A stretch of 64,000 bases of DNA from Paraphaeosphaeria minitans (Eukaryota; Ascomycota; Dothideomycetes; Pleosporales; Didymosphaeriaceae): positions 558,001 to 622,000 of the forward strand of contig WJXW01000016.1 of assembly GCA_015832175.1 (NCBI GenBank), read 5' to 3'. The notes under the pieces were generated by a model. That model did not search any database and was not told where the DNA came from. It saw only the letters and a program-made list of their open reading frames with translations. The position numbers and the translations under genes were made by a program. Shown in pieces: positions 11,071 through 21,233 of this stretch (the stretch's first letter is position 1; the number at the start of each line of letters is the position of its first letter).

Positions 11071-11345
11071 GGTAAAGCGGGACAAGAAGATGGGCAGCGA
11101 GAGGTAGCGAGCAGGGGTGGAACGTGAAAAAAAAGGTGACTGTATTGACGGCGGTAACAGGCCTGAGTTTTGTCTGTTGCATGCTGTTGGCAGCGCAGGC
11201 GCATGTCATGGCGCGCTTGACGTCACCGGCGGCACGCGTAGCCTTGAACCTCCAACTCTTGTGCACAGGTATCACACGCTGCGTTCCGCCAACTGACTGG
11301 TGGCTCGATGACAGCGTTCTCTGCAATCCACGGGGTATCTCTATG

Positions 11346-11816
11346 CTACTCGGACGCTGGCTTCGCGTCTTCGGCGGCCCTCAATGCGTCCAAGCGCTGC
11401 TTGTTCCGCTTCGTCAGCACGCGCAGTGTGTTCGTTTGCTCCATGTCCGTCATCTGCTGCCAATTTCCGATACGACTGAGTGTCCCATCGCGGTTGACGA
11501 CCATCGGGCCTAAATGGTCGAGTTTGACGGCAGTCCCGGTGCTCACATTGAGCTTGACGGCCTTGCTATCGACCGGCGGCTCGGGCAGCGGCAGCGGCAG
11601 CGGCTGGCTTGGAGGCTGTTCCGCCTTGTTGTGGCTTTCACCTGCAGGTGGTGCTGCATCCGATGTGTTCTCGTTGGGCATGGTTGGACGGCTACTTGTG
11701 GTCCCGGTGTAGCGGACGTGATGGTGGTGGTGGTGGTGGTGGTGGTGGTGAGCGGCGCTCTGGAGGCGGTATCGCAGGACGAGAGGACGGGACAGGAGAC
11801 GTGAGAAGGGCGTCAT
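11346..11816 (-). CDS. small probable mitochondrial protein with 11-His tract
   Basis: Single exon, 156 aa. The N-terminus MTPFSRLLSRPLVLRYRLQS is Arg/Ser/Leu-rich without acids, as in mitochondrial presequences. It is followed by eleven consecutive His residues, a low-complexity Pro/Glu middle, and a conserved-looking C-terminal block (LGPMVVNRDGTLSRIGNW, then MTDMEQTNTLRVLTKRNKQR). That block resembles small uncharacterised fungal mitochondrial proteins; I cannot name the family with certainty. Initiation at the internal Met (MPNENTS) would remove both presequence and His tract. The gene is divergent from no close partner and lies 275 bp upstream of the glycine-rich gene on the same strand. 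Confidence 0.7.
   Translation of the reverse strand: MTPFSRLLSRPLVLRYRLQSAAHHHHHHHHHHHVRYTGTTSSRPTMPNENTSDAAPPAGESHNKAEQPPSQPLPLPLPEPPVDSKAVKLNVSTGTAVKLDHLGPMVVNRDGTLSRIGNWQQMTDMEQTNTLRVLTKRNKQRLDALRAAEDAKPASE
11718..11750. repeat. GTG trinucleotide repeat encoding poly-His
   Basis: Eleven codons, ten GTG and one ATG on the plus strand, read as CAC/CAT on the coding minus strand. A typical slippage-prone microsatellite inside a reading frame. Confidence 0.9.
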
Positions 11817-12110
11817 GACTGAGCGTGTTGTGATGCAAGCGCCATTATAAGTATGCCGGGTGCGGAATGGGAGCTTTCGGCCTTTGGAGAAGATTCCCTC
11901 AACCTCCTAGAACCGTCAACAATCGCGCTAGTCCGTGCACTGGACAACCCAATGGCTAACAACACCACGGCAAACAACTTCTTATGCAGAGCGCTAACTC
12001 ACAGTCGAAAACCGTATTCGGTCACGGAAGTGATTTGTTTTGAGCATGGGTCATGACCGTAGCCACTTGGGGGTAAATTATTCCACTCTCACACAGCTCA
12101 ACTAGGTACC

Positions 12111-13595
12111 TCATCCCTCTGCAGTGTAATTCCACGCCCGATTGATATCGAAGCGCTTTGGAAGCCACTCCGGAGTCTCGCCCTCCGCCATCATCTGCAC
12201 CAGCGCCTCTGCGCTGCGGAACGCCCACGCCATCCCGTGTCCATTCATGCACACCGACGCCCAGAGACCCTTCTCATTCGGCAGACCCCCAACCACGGGG
12301 AACCCATCAGGCGTATTGCAGATAATGCCTGTCCAGTCTTTCACGACCTTGGTCTCCTCACCCCAGTTCTCGTACCCGAACACAACGCGGCCCACGCCGT
12401 GCAGGTCGTCCGCAATGTCGGGGTTGATTACCGAGTCGTCCGTTATGTTTCTCTCTCTTGTCGGTGAGAACTTGGTGGATCCGCCGACGATTACGTCGCC
12501 TGCGCCGATGTCGCCTGGGGCGCGGATGGCGATGTAGTTGTTGCCGCTGTGGAGATCGGGGTATGAATGACTGCGGCGGAAGACTGTGTTGTTCGAGGTG
12601 TCTTTGGACGGGTGCACAGCTGCAACTTGATTCCTCTGCGGGACGAGGAAACCGGTGCCAGCGAGGCCAGGATGCAGCGCGTTGGTGTAGCTGTTGGTGG
12701 TCAAAACGACCTGCTTGCCCTTCACGGTCCCTCGATCTGTCTTGACTTCCCATCTGGCTCCGCCGTCCGAGCTGTTCACTTTGTCGATGCTCAGAGCCAT
12801 AGTCGTGGTCTGCAGGTTCAAGCCCTTCTCCAGACTCTGCTCAATCAGTGCACACACGGTCAGATATGGGTTCTGTGTGTGCGAGGTATACGCGACCGCG
12901 CCGAGGATCTGCGGCCACTTCCAGTAGTCTCTCGCCGCCTGACCTGCATACACGGTGCGCTTATTGCTCCAAGGGCCGTCGTTTGGTCTGCGCTTCTCAA
13001 GTTCGTCCTGGAACTGCTTGATCTCGACGGCTTCATCGAAAGCCTCTTTCGTCCAGTATACGTCTGCGGTCTCGACGTCCTGCCACCCGCTGGAGACGTT
13101 GTACGTCCTTACAAAGCCGCGCACATCATCGACGCAATCCTGCTCCATCTTTCCTAGTCTGAGCGCTTCATCTTCACCGTAGAGGTCGACCCAGTCTTTT
13201 ACTTCTTTCCAGTCACCAGGCTTGCAGTGCCCGCCATTTCGGCCAGAGGCGGCGGATGCAGCGGTGCGAGCTTCCAGCATCAAAATAGAGAGACTTGGGT
13301 CGCGCGTCAATAACTTGAAGGCGACGGCCGCGCCTGATATACCCGAGCCAACAATGACATAGTCGAAAACGTCGGATGTTGGGAGTTCGGGGGTGGTGCG
13401 GAGATTGGCGATGCGGTGTGGTGGCTCTTGCCAATATGAGACTGTAGGATTGGGGTGCGGGAATCCCGGAAGAATTATCTGGTCGAGGTTATCTCTTCTG
13501 GCGAGAGGCGCCTGTGGTGAAGGCACTGCAAGGGCGCGAGCCTCTGGTGCTAGAACAGCAATGGATAGGAACGCGGTCGCCAAGGGATGCAACAT
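12111..13595 (-). CDS. secreted FAD-dependent oxidoreductase (DAO superfamily)
   Basis: Single-exon, 494 aa. Signal peptide MLHPLATAFLSIAVLAPEARA, then a region typical of glycine/D-amino-acid oxidase-like enzymes: the FAD Rossmann motif VIVGSGISGAAVAFKLL, the second cofactor segment SGRNGGHCKPGDW, and the C-terminal flavin segment GLWASVCMNGHGMAWAFRSA. It resembles the fungal FAD-dependent oxidoreductases related to gamma-glutamylputrescine oxidase. The expected reaction is oxidation of an amine or amino acid with O2, giving H2O2; the substrate is unknown. The start at 13595 is chosen over 13637 because it places the signal peptide at the N-terminus. The signal peptide is unusual for this family and points to extracellular or vacuolar use. 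Confidence 0.85.
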   Translation of the reverse strand: MLHPLATAFLSIAVLAPEARALAVPSPQAPLARRDNLDQIILPGFPHPNPTVSYWQEPPHRIANLRTTPELPTSDVFDYVIVGSGISGAAVAFKLLTRDPSLSILMLEARTAASAASGRNGGHCKPGDWKEVKDWVDLYGEDEALRLGKMEQDCVDDVRGFVRTYNVSSGWQDVETADVYWTKEAFDEAVEIKQFQDELEKRRPNDGPWSNKRTVYAGQAARDYWKWPQILGAVAYTSHTQNPYLTVCALIEQSLEKGLNLQTTTMALSIDKVNSSDGGARWEVKTDRGTVKGKQVVLTTNSYTNALHPGLAGTGFLVPQRNQVAAVHPSKDTSNNTVFRRSHSYPDLHSGNNYIAIRAPGDIGAGDVIVGGSTKFSPTRERNITDDSVINPDIADDLHGVGRVVFGYENWGEETKVVKDWTGIICNTPDGFPVVGGLPNEKGLWASVCMNGHGMAWAFRSAEALVQMMAEGETPEWLPKRFDINRAWNYTAEG

Positions 13596-14599
13596 CGCGG
13601 CAGTACTTGACAGGCTTTTTCGGAGGATGAAGTACAAGAGTAGGAGAAAGACGCTTCTTATATCCAGGTCGTGTTAGCGTAGGAGGTGGTCGCAAAGCCT
13701 ACACCTGATAGGTACGATAGTGGCTCTTGGTAACCAGAGGAAGTTGCAGGCCGATGTGACGATGCTCCGCACGTCTATGCTGCATTAAGAAGGCAATTGG
13801 TACACTTTCAGATGCCGGATCGTTGTTCCTGCATCCCAAGAGGTGAACGATTCTCGGCGGTAGCCGATATCGCAATCCTAGACGTCGGATAGTGTGGCCG
13901 AATGCACATGTAGTTCGCATGTAAATGCATCAGGTGAGATGCATGGCACGAGTACTGCTCATATAACTCAATACAGAACTTCGCAATGACAGAAGCAAGA
14001 CAATTTTGAGGTATACGAGTTGTTACTGAAATACAAGGTTAACGATTAACCCCACCTCTGCTCCACTAATTTGGAGACAGCGCGCGCGCTTGCGGCGCCC
14101 AAGAATGCGGGGCGTAGCCATTTTATCTCATATTCACCACGAGTCATGTTATTTGCATCTCTGAACCACCTTCGCCAATCCTATCGCACGATTTCTCTTT
14201 CGCAAAACATTCAAATTTGTTATGCCCCTGTGTTGAAGTATGACTTTGTGGCGGATAATCTGTCTAAGTGATTGATCACGTGCCATTCCGTTCGGGATCT
14301 AGCTCTCTTTACTGTGTTGTTTCGAACTCGACTACCTACCTATGGCATAGAAGCACCGACAGAAAGCCTAATAGAGTATATGAGCCTAGGCGTTTCTGGC
14401 CGGACTGGGACATGTTATTTCGTACTCTGAGCACGATGATTGATCAGTTCACCCCGTCTGACAACGCTTTACCACAATGGGAACAGCGTGCTTAGCTAGA
14501 TAACCGATGAAAGGAGGCGGTGTGAGAAGATTGTGACTTCCACCGCAACACTGCAACTTCGATAGCAACATTGTGCGTCAGTTTGCGAAAACGTGCAGT
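13596..14599. other. intergenic, no feature seen
   Basis: About 1 kb between the starts of the divergent FAD oxidoreductase and P450 genes. No convincing open frame or repeat. It presumably holds both promoters. Confidence 0.4.
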
Positions 14600-16306
14600 A
14601 TGCCTTCGATTTCTGCAAGCATCGCCATTACCGGTGCAGCACTTGCCGTCGTCTACGTTGCGCTACAGTGGCACCTGCGCGCAACTCAAGACCCGCATCG
14701 TTGAGACAGCATTACCGTACATTACACCTGCAATTGGCCTTTCAAAACACACTTACTTCGCAGATTTAAGGTAACCCGAATCCCACGCGATGCTTGTTCC
14801 TTCACTGCGGAAGAAACGCTGACAACAAGCACCTACTAGGAAGCGATATGGAAAGCTTCCAATATCCACACTCAGACTTCCCGGGCAAAGAATATACGTT
14901 ATCAATGATCCACAGCTGATTAGCGTCGTCCAGCGACAATACAAAGTCCTCAGTTTCCAGTCTGTTGAAGATCGCATGTCGCACAAAATGTTCAACATCA
15001 GTCCGTTGACAAAGCAACTTCAGAAGGCCGAATCTGACGCTTGGCGTACTGGACCTGCCCACGTACCCAGTCCTGCGCATGCACAGTTCAAGCCTTTGGC
15101 ACCTGGAAAGGACCTGGACGACATGAATCGTATCATGCTGAAGTCGTTGGAAGAAAGCATGGATGGTTGGGTGCCTCGGGGCTCACAGTCGCGCAGAACG
15201 CAGCTTTTCGACTGGGTCAAAGAGGTCCTTGTTGTTCCAACGACCAATGGTGTATACGGCTCAGAAAACCTCCTTCGTGATCCTGTTGCTCGTAAGAAAT
15301 ACTGGTCAGTCCTTAGCGCCTCGTCAAATCCTGCTAAACGATGTTGACTGACACTAGGACCTTCTTCGATGGAATTCCTACGATTATCAAGGGAGGAGGT
15401 TTTCTCGTGAAGGACAGCGTTGCGGCAATTGAGTTCCTTTCTTCCACTTGGGCCAGCGTTCTCCAGAATGGTGGCCACAAAAACCACTCCAGGTTCATTC
15501 AGAAGCTGTTCGAATACTACAACGAAAGGAATTTTCCTTTGAAAGACTCATCGCAGTTCATCATGGGCTCCTCTGTGGCAGTCCTAGGTAACACTTTGCC
15601 AACGGCGTTCTGGTTCGTCATACACCTCTACTCGGATCGCAAGGTGTTTGAAGCTTGTCGGGAAGAAGTACTGGCGCAAGTTGTGCACAGTAGCGATGCA
15701 GATGGCAACTCTGTGCGAACTGTCGACATAACTGCGCTAAAAGTCGCGTGTCCGCTTTTCCATTCAGCATTCAAAGAAGTCCTTCGGCTGGAAGCAGTGG
15801 GCTCAGGCATCCGTGGAGTGGAAGAGGACCACATGCTCGATGGCAAGTACCTCCTGCGAAAGGATGCTCTTGTGTTCATGCCTTTGGTGTCTCAGCACTT
15901 TGACCGTGATCGCTGGGGCGCGGATGCAGAAGAGTATTGCTACGACCGCTTCGCAGACAAGACCCGTCCTCGGGTGAGCAACATCTCTTTCCGCTCCTTT
16001 GGTGGAGGCACCACGCTGTGTCCCGGCCGTCACTTCGCTACAACCGAGTTGCTTGCATTTGCAGCGATGCTATTGCTGAGATTCGACATCATACCGAAAG
16101 ACGGAAAATGGGTCGTTCCAACCTCGCTGAACGCCGAAATGACTACCAATATGCCGGCCCCCGATTTCGATGTGGACGTTGAAATCAGGAAGAGGTCAGA
16201 CGACGAAGGGATCAAGTGGGTGTGGAAGTTGAGCGAGAGCGAACATGCTGCAATGCTCGGGGACCAGGACGAGCATGGCAACGAAAAGGTTCAGACTGAC
16301 GGTTAA
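14600..16306 (+). pseudogene. cytochrome P450, apparently frameshifted near the N-terminus
   Basis: CYP7/8-like fungal P450. From 14692 on the gene reads well: intron 14771-14839 (YFADL-R-KRYGKLP), exon 14840-15304, intron 15305-15357 (KKYW-TFFDG), exon 15358-16306. The ExxR motif is EVLRLEA and the heme-Cys loop FGGGTTLCPGRHFA; the I-helix has VLGNTLPTAF in place of AGxDT, as in CYP7/8-type enzymes. The ATG at 14600 opens a membrane anchor (SIAITGAALAVVYVALQWHL) and ATQDPH, but this frame hits TGA at 14702. VETALPYITPAIGL continues in another frame. A one-base gain (or two-base loss) near 14690-14702 explains this. A 34-43 nt intron ending at 14690 would also restore frame, but it is short and would remove part of the anchor. 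It is either a disabled gene, an assembly error or an odd intron. Confidence 0.75.
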
Positions 16307-17114
16307 AAGCTGAGGGTATAACTTCCGGCGACCGCCAATTCCTTGGGGTACCGTATTCGAGCACGTCCCGCAGAGCACACATCGGCGTAACTAGGCATAC
16401 TGCGCGGTTCCGGAAAAGTACGTTAAATCTTGCTCACAACGCTCTCTATGGTGCAGGTCGAGACCTTATTCGCGAATATCTGCCACGCTGTCTAGCCTCA
16501 TCGCTTCACCATGTACGTTATCTGCCGCGATTGATGCGAGACCAAGTCAGGTTGTGCCTGCATAGCACGCGGAGCTCATCACCTTTTCGCTTCATCATGA
16601 CGTACCAACAAGATAACGTTCCCGTGTGCTATTGCGATGCAGTCGAGCTCAACACCGTAGGTCTTGAGTTAGCGCGCCCATTTACAGAAAATTGTAAGAG
16701 CCGCTACTGCAGGCTTGTAGCACGCTCATGCGCCTGCAGTGCCGTGCCGTGCCGTGGTTGTGAGGTATTTTCGGGAATACGATATCGTACTGACACTAGC
16801 ATCCGACCATGCCCGCAAACGCGAACGGCCATCTCAATGACGTGGATTAATACGCATTTTAACACTCGCCTCGGCGCAGATTGCTCGCAGAGTGCTCGCA
16901 GCAATCCTCCGGGCCAGTGGCAAGCGAGAGATCAATGATCCGGGTGCGAGGGACATGCCCGTCATATCGCGCAACGATATGCCGAATCAATAAACTAATC
17001 GTTTCTCCCCAGAGAGGCTTTCCTGGTTCCTGAAGTACCTGCGAAATACTTGAGCTCTAGATATCAATCACGATAGCCGGGACTCGATTAACTAACTAAT
17101 TCACCAAAGCTAAG
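16307..17114. other. intergenic, no gene seen
   Basis: Only short open frames without family features. A GTGCCGTGCCGTGCC run lies at about 16738-16755. The stretch presumably contains the promoter of the Mo-enzyme gene. Confidence 0.35.
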
Positions 17115-19068
17115 ATGGCTCCCGCAGAACCCGACCATGCGCCGTTCCGAATCCAAGGCGAAGAACCCCACTTTGCAGAGGAAAGAGAAGGCTGGAAAGG
17201 CTACATCGAATGGGAGAAGGTGCTTAAATTGAAGCCATGTGTACCTCGCTAACGGTTGTAGTACCCTGAGAAGAAGAAGCAAGCCCAGGAAGTTCTTTCG
17301 AGATATGACTTCCCTGTTGTAAGCAATGCGCCACTTTGCAGTTTCAAGAAGACCAGCGTGATGATCAAGACATATGGCTAACCTTCTACAGCCGCCAGAG
17401 TTCCAATTGAAGCCATTGCCCCAGACGAATCCCATCCTCGAGGGGGTGAGATGGAAGTATTACCACTATGCGATGGGTGAGACGCTCAAGAACCAACCTG
17501 AAATCTCATGGAAGTATGTGCAAGAAGAGAAGAGTTCAGATATGACCCATGTACTGCAATTTCCGTACAACGGCGAGCCTCCTAGAGTGAGTATATACGA
17601 ACATGTCAAATAGGATCACGTGCTGATTTGATTTAGGAAAGGTTGGTCAAGGTAGATCTCTGAAGCATTCTGGAAGCAGGCTACGGACTAACCTGGCTAG
17701 ACTGAAATCACACCCAACGAGGACTTCTTCGTCCGCAATCACGGCGGTATTCCTGAGATTGACGCGGACAAGTTCTTCTTTGACGTAGAAGGCATGGTCA
17801 ACAACCCCAAGACAATCACTTTGAAGGAATTGCAAGACGAATCCATTTTTCCGCGTATGACCAAAACGGCCTCTTTACAATGCTCCGGCACCCGCCGCAT
17901 CGAACAGATCCAGGAGTATCCTGGAGACGGTGATGAGCTCATCAATGCGCCATGGGCAGAGGGCGCCATTGGTACGGCACGTTGGACGGGAGTGAGCCTG
18001 AAGAAAGTCATCAAGTACTGCGGTGGTTTGAAAGACGGTGGCAAGCACGTGGAGTTCTTCGGAGCAGACACCTATTTCAAGAAGGGCCAGGTGTTCAACT
18101 ACGCCGTTTCTGTCCCCTACCGCAAAGTCCGCGTCCACGAAGTCATGCTCGCCTGGGAAATGAACGGCAAGCCGCTCCCCAGGATCCATGGATATCCGCT
18201 GCGCGTCGTCGTCTTCGGGTTCATCGGTGCCCGCAGCTGCAAGTGGCTGTACAAGATCAATGTCATCGCCCAGCCCAGTTTGGCCCCCGTGCAAATGAAG
18301 GAGTATATCTACTACAGCCCGCAGATTGGCAAGCACAACAACACCTACAGCAACGGGTTCAGCATCCAGACGATGCCCGTCTCGAGCGCTATCATGACGC
18401 CACTCAATCACGACCAGATCGTGCACGACGGCAAGATCAAGCTCACCGGCTGGGCCTTCAGCGGCAGTGGTTGGCCCGAGCGCGTCGAAGTCAGCGGCGA
18501 CGGAGGCAACATATGGTACGAGGTGCCCTTCGACCAGCTGTCCAAGAAAGTGTTCTACTCGTGGCGTGTGTGGGAGTATGAAATGCCGGTTGATGCCGAA
18601 GGCTGGCTGGAGTTCTGCGTGCGATGCTGGGACAATGCTCTGAACGCACGTCTTCACCCTACCCCCACCTGTGGCGTGTTCAACTTGCTAACCTCTCTTC
18701 CAGACGCAGCCTACATTCGTACGGAGCGCATGGTATGCCGACTTTCCCTGCAGAATACGCACCTCGCTAATATGGGATCTAGGAACTGGGATCTTCATGT
18801 GACGTCCTCATGCCAGTAAGTTACCCCGGATCGCCGCCCCTTGCAGCGGGTCTCTATTCCAAGGCGGTCGTGCTAACAGCATCACAGCCGCATCAAGGTC
18901 TATAGCATGAACCGAAACAAGCCCGCCACCGCCCGGCGGCTGAAGCAGTGCGAAGAGCAGGGTGTCCCTATGTTGCCGATCACGCGCCCGATTGAGTTCG
19001 ATGTCGAGACAGAGGAAGAGTATCTTGCGAACATGACCATGAGGCACGGTCGCGATCCGGAAGAGTAA
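17115..19068 (+). CDS. sulfite-oxidase-like molybdenum enzyme, 8 exons
   Basis: Molybdopterin oxidoreductase of the sulfite oxidase family, 519 aa, without a cytochrome b5 domain. Exons: 17115-17219, 17262-17318, 17392-17586, 17637-17651, 17701-18645, 18704-18732, 18783-18815, 18888-19068. The Mo domain has NEDFFVRNHGG, the Mo-ligand Cys185 in ASLQCSGTRR, and RIHGYPLRVVVFGFIGARSCKWL; the dimerisation domain ends with WNWDLHVTSSCHRIKVYS. Exon 4 is only 15 nt (ERLVK). The intron after exon 5 must begin with GC (AAC/GCACGT) for the frame to continue as ALN-TQPTFVRSAWNWD, matching the family. No signal, mitochondrial or PTS1 sequence is seen. The likely role is sulfite or a related oxyanion/S-oxide oxidation in the cytosol; the electron acceptor is unknown. 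Confidence 0.9.
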
Positions 19069-19771
19069 GCCAGCGCAAGCAATGTGCGCCCAGAAGACCG
19101 CGTGGCGAGCGAAGTACTCTCAAGGCAGCCCTCGAAGGTACGTCAGCGAATGCCGTATTCAATCCATACCGTAGCCTTTCCAGAATATTCATTACACCTG
19201 CAATGCACCTCCATCGCCACCCTTGCCTTCCTCGACCCCACTTTACCCGGCTCCTCTGTCCTAGCTACCTCACGGTACCTCCACAGCCCACAAACACGAT
19301 CGCAAACACTTTGCCCATGCTTCTAGAACAAAGTACCTCCTTGTATCGTGTGCGCCCTTGCACGTGGTCACGGCTGATCCCGATCTGCGACAGCGGATGG
19401 CGCAAGTCCGCCTTCATGCGGCGAGTTTACCCCAGATTTGCAGCCTGATAAAGAACAGCCGAGCAAACACCCCAGCCCCAAATCCCGCCGCAAATGTGGG
19501 TGGAAGACGCAGGGAAGGTGAAGGCACTCCCCAGGGGTTGTGTTACCGCCAGTAGTCAAGTGTGGGTAAATTTTAGAAAGGGTCGGAGCGAGCAGGCGGA
19601 CGATATGCGGCTGTGCTTCATGATGGACGGGTGTGGTGGTTGGAGTGGTCGGATGGTGATCTTGCCAGGGGGCTTGGAAGTGTGGTTGTGGCAATGCCGA
19701 AGGGAGCGGAAGGTGGTATAACAGAAGGTTTGGGCTGGAGGTCGGGTTGGATCGTTTTGCGATCTCTCACC
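19069..19771. other. intergenic, no feature seen
   Basis: Only short frames without recognisable features. Holds the 3' end of the Mo-enzyme transcript and the promoter of the next gene. Confidence 0.35.
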
Positions 19772-20524
19772 ATGATATGGGTACTTTTCCTTCTCCCAAC
19801 AGCTTCCACATCCCCCCTCGCCATCTCCGGCGCACACATCCACCTCCATCGACGCCAGGCCATCCCCGACGCCACAGGAAACACAGGCAACATCCCCTCA
19901 GCGATACTTCCCGCACCGCCACCCCATCCACCACCAATAACACCGTGTCCCCCAGCTCCAACCGTCATCACCACTCCCACACCCACACCCCCATCCTCAT
20001 CCACCCTCCCCACCACCACCGACCCCCTAATCCTCACGCCCACGCCCACAAACCCCCTCCTCTCCCCCGGCACCCTATCCGCCCTCATCGCCGGAAGCGC
20101 CACCGCCATCCTCCTCGCACTACTCCTCGCCACATCCATCCTACGCCGCCACCGCCGAGCCACCGCCATCGCCGAGATCCCGATCCGTCGCTCAAAACTC
20201 GGTTCCCGCCTGCGCCGCCGCGTGTTCAACAGCCCGCCGCCGGGAACATCTAGCAGGGCGAGTTCGCGGTCGTCCGGGCGGACGCTTGGGGCGGAGGGGA
20301 AGGATAAAGAGGGGGATGTCCGGCGACCGGGTGGTGGTGAGTTTGGTGAGGGTGAGATGATGCGGGTGCCGAGGGCTGCTTTTATGAGGGAGGGGAAGGG
20401 GGACGTGGAGAGGGGGGCGTGGGTTGGGGTGGTGATTAGTGGGCCGAGGCCGGTGAGGCCGAGGAGTGCGGAGCCGTTGGGGAGGCTGAGTGGGATGGGG
20501 ATGGGGCTGGGGTATTTGAGGTAG
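19772..20524 (+). CDS. one-pass membrane protein with Pro/Thr-rich ectodomain
   Basis: Single exon, 250 aa, not recognised. The ATG at 19772 gives a signal peptide (MIWVLFLLPTASTSPLA) and a short segment ending HLHRRQ, a possible Kex2-type site. Then comes a Pro/Thr-rich stalk, one transmembrane helix (LSALIAGSATAILLALLLAT) flanked by RRHRRA, and a basic, Ser/Arg- and Gly-rich cytosolic tail. The architecture matches the 7859-8767 protein but without the cysteine block. The frame is open further upstream, but that extension would bury the signal peptide. A wall-sensor or adhesion role is possible by layout only. Confidence 0.6.
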   Translation: MIWVLFLLPTASTSPLAISGAHIHLHRRQAIPDATGNTGNIPSAILPAPPPHPPPITPCPPAPTVITTPTPTPPSSSTLPTTTDPLILTPTPTNPLLSPGTLSALIAGSATAILLALLLATSILRRHRRATAIAEIPIRRSKLGSRLRRRVFNSPPPGTSSRASSRSSGRTLGAEGKDKEGDVRRPGGGEFGEGEMMRVPRAAFMREGKGDVERGAWVGVVISGPRPVRPRSAEPLGRLSGMGMGLGYLR

Positions 20525-21233
20525 AGGGTTGGATGTCGTGATGGCGCTGCATATGCTCTGGGGGGACGGTGGGTTTCGGATGACGGTACTAGGAACACCG
20601 GACGGGGTAGGGTTAACCTGTCGATTCCGCATAATGGTTTTGGAAAACACACTGTAATGTGCCTGGTGACGTGCTTTTGTGTGGGAGTGAATGGTGAATG
20701 TGTAGGTTGTAGACAGAATGTTCAACTAGGTAGTTCATCAACAACGAGGTTTCGCACGATGTTAACACCTTGATAAACGGCACGACCCACATCCATCCCG
20801 TGCCTCCCGAACCCAAAAACAGCCGTACCTACCCTTTCGACTTAGCCCGGGTGGTCGATACATCAACCGATACCTACCAACCACACCAGGTCTAAATAGC
20901 CTCATCCGGCTCAACTCCATCACCCCGTTTACCCAGCAGCACCTCCCCGTGTCCGACACCACAAGCAGCACCAACCTCGCAATCTGCAGATTAGCGAACC
21001 CCTTGGCTCCACACAGCGCCGCACCCAGCCATGCCCAGAGTCAAGCAAAAGTCGACAAAGTGCTCGCTTGCCACCGCGAGCACGGCATCGCTTGGGATAC
21101 ATCCGAAACGGCCACGGCCGCACGTAGGAGCCCTGCGCGGTGTTTAAAAAGCGTACCTGGCCACCGTCTGCGAGGATGCTCGATTCCCGACTACCTAGAC
21201 TACCGTACCGTACCGTACCGTAATCGGCCCAGC
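20525..21233. other. intergenic with TACCG pentanucleotide repeat
   Basis: Promoter side of the subtilisin gene. A TACCG repeat (four copies) at 21201-21220 lies just before the start codon. The frame upstream of 21234 is open but has no secretion signal. Confidence 0.5.

Noticed and set aside
14634..14690. Intron to repair the P450 N-terminus
   Set aside because: A 57-nt intron from the GT at 14634 does not change the frame and would delete the membrane anchor. The 34-43 nt alternatives are shorter than any other intron here bar one of 42 nt and have poor donors. They are kept only as a note in the gene entry.
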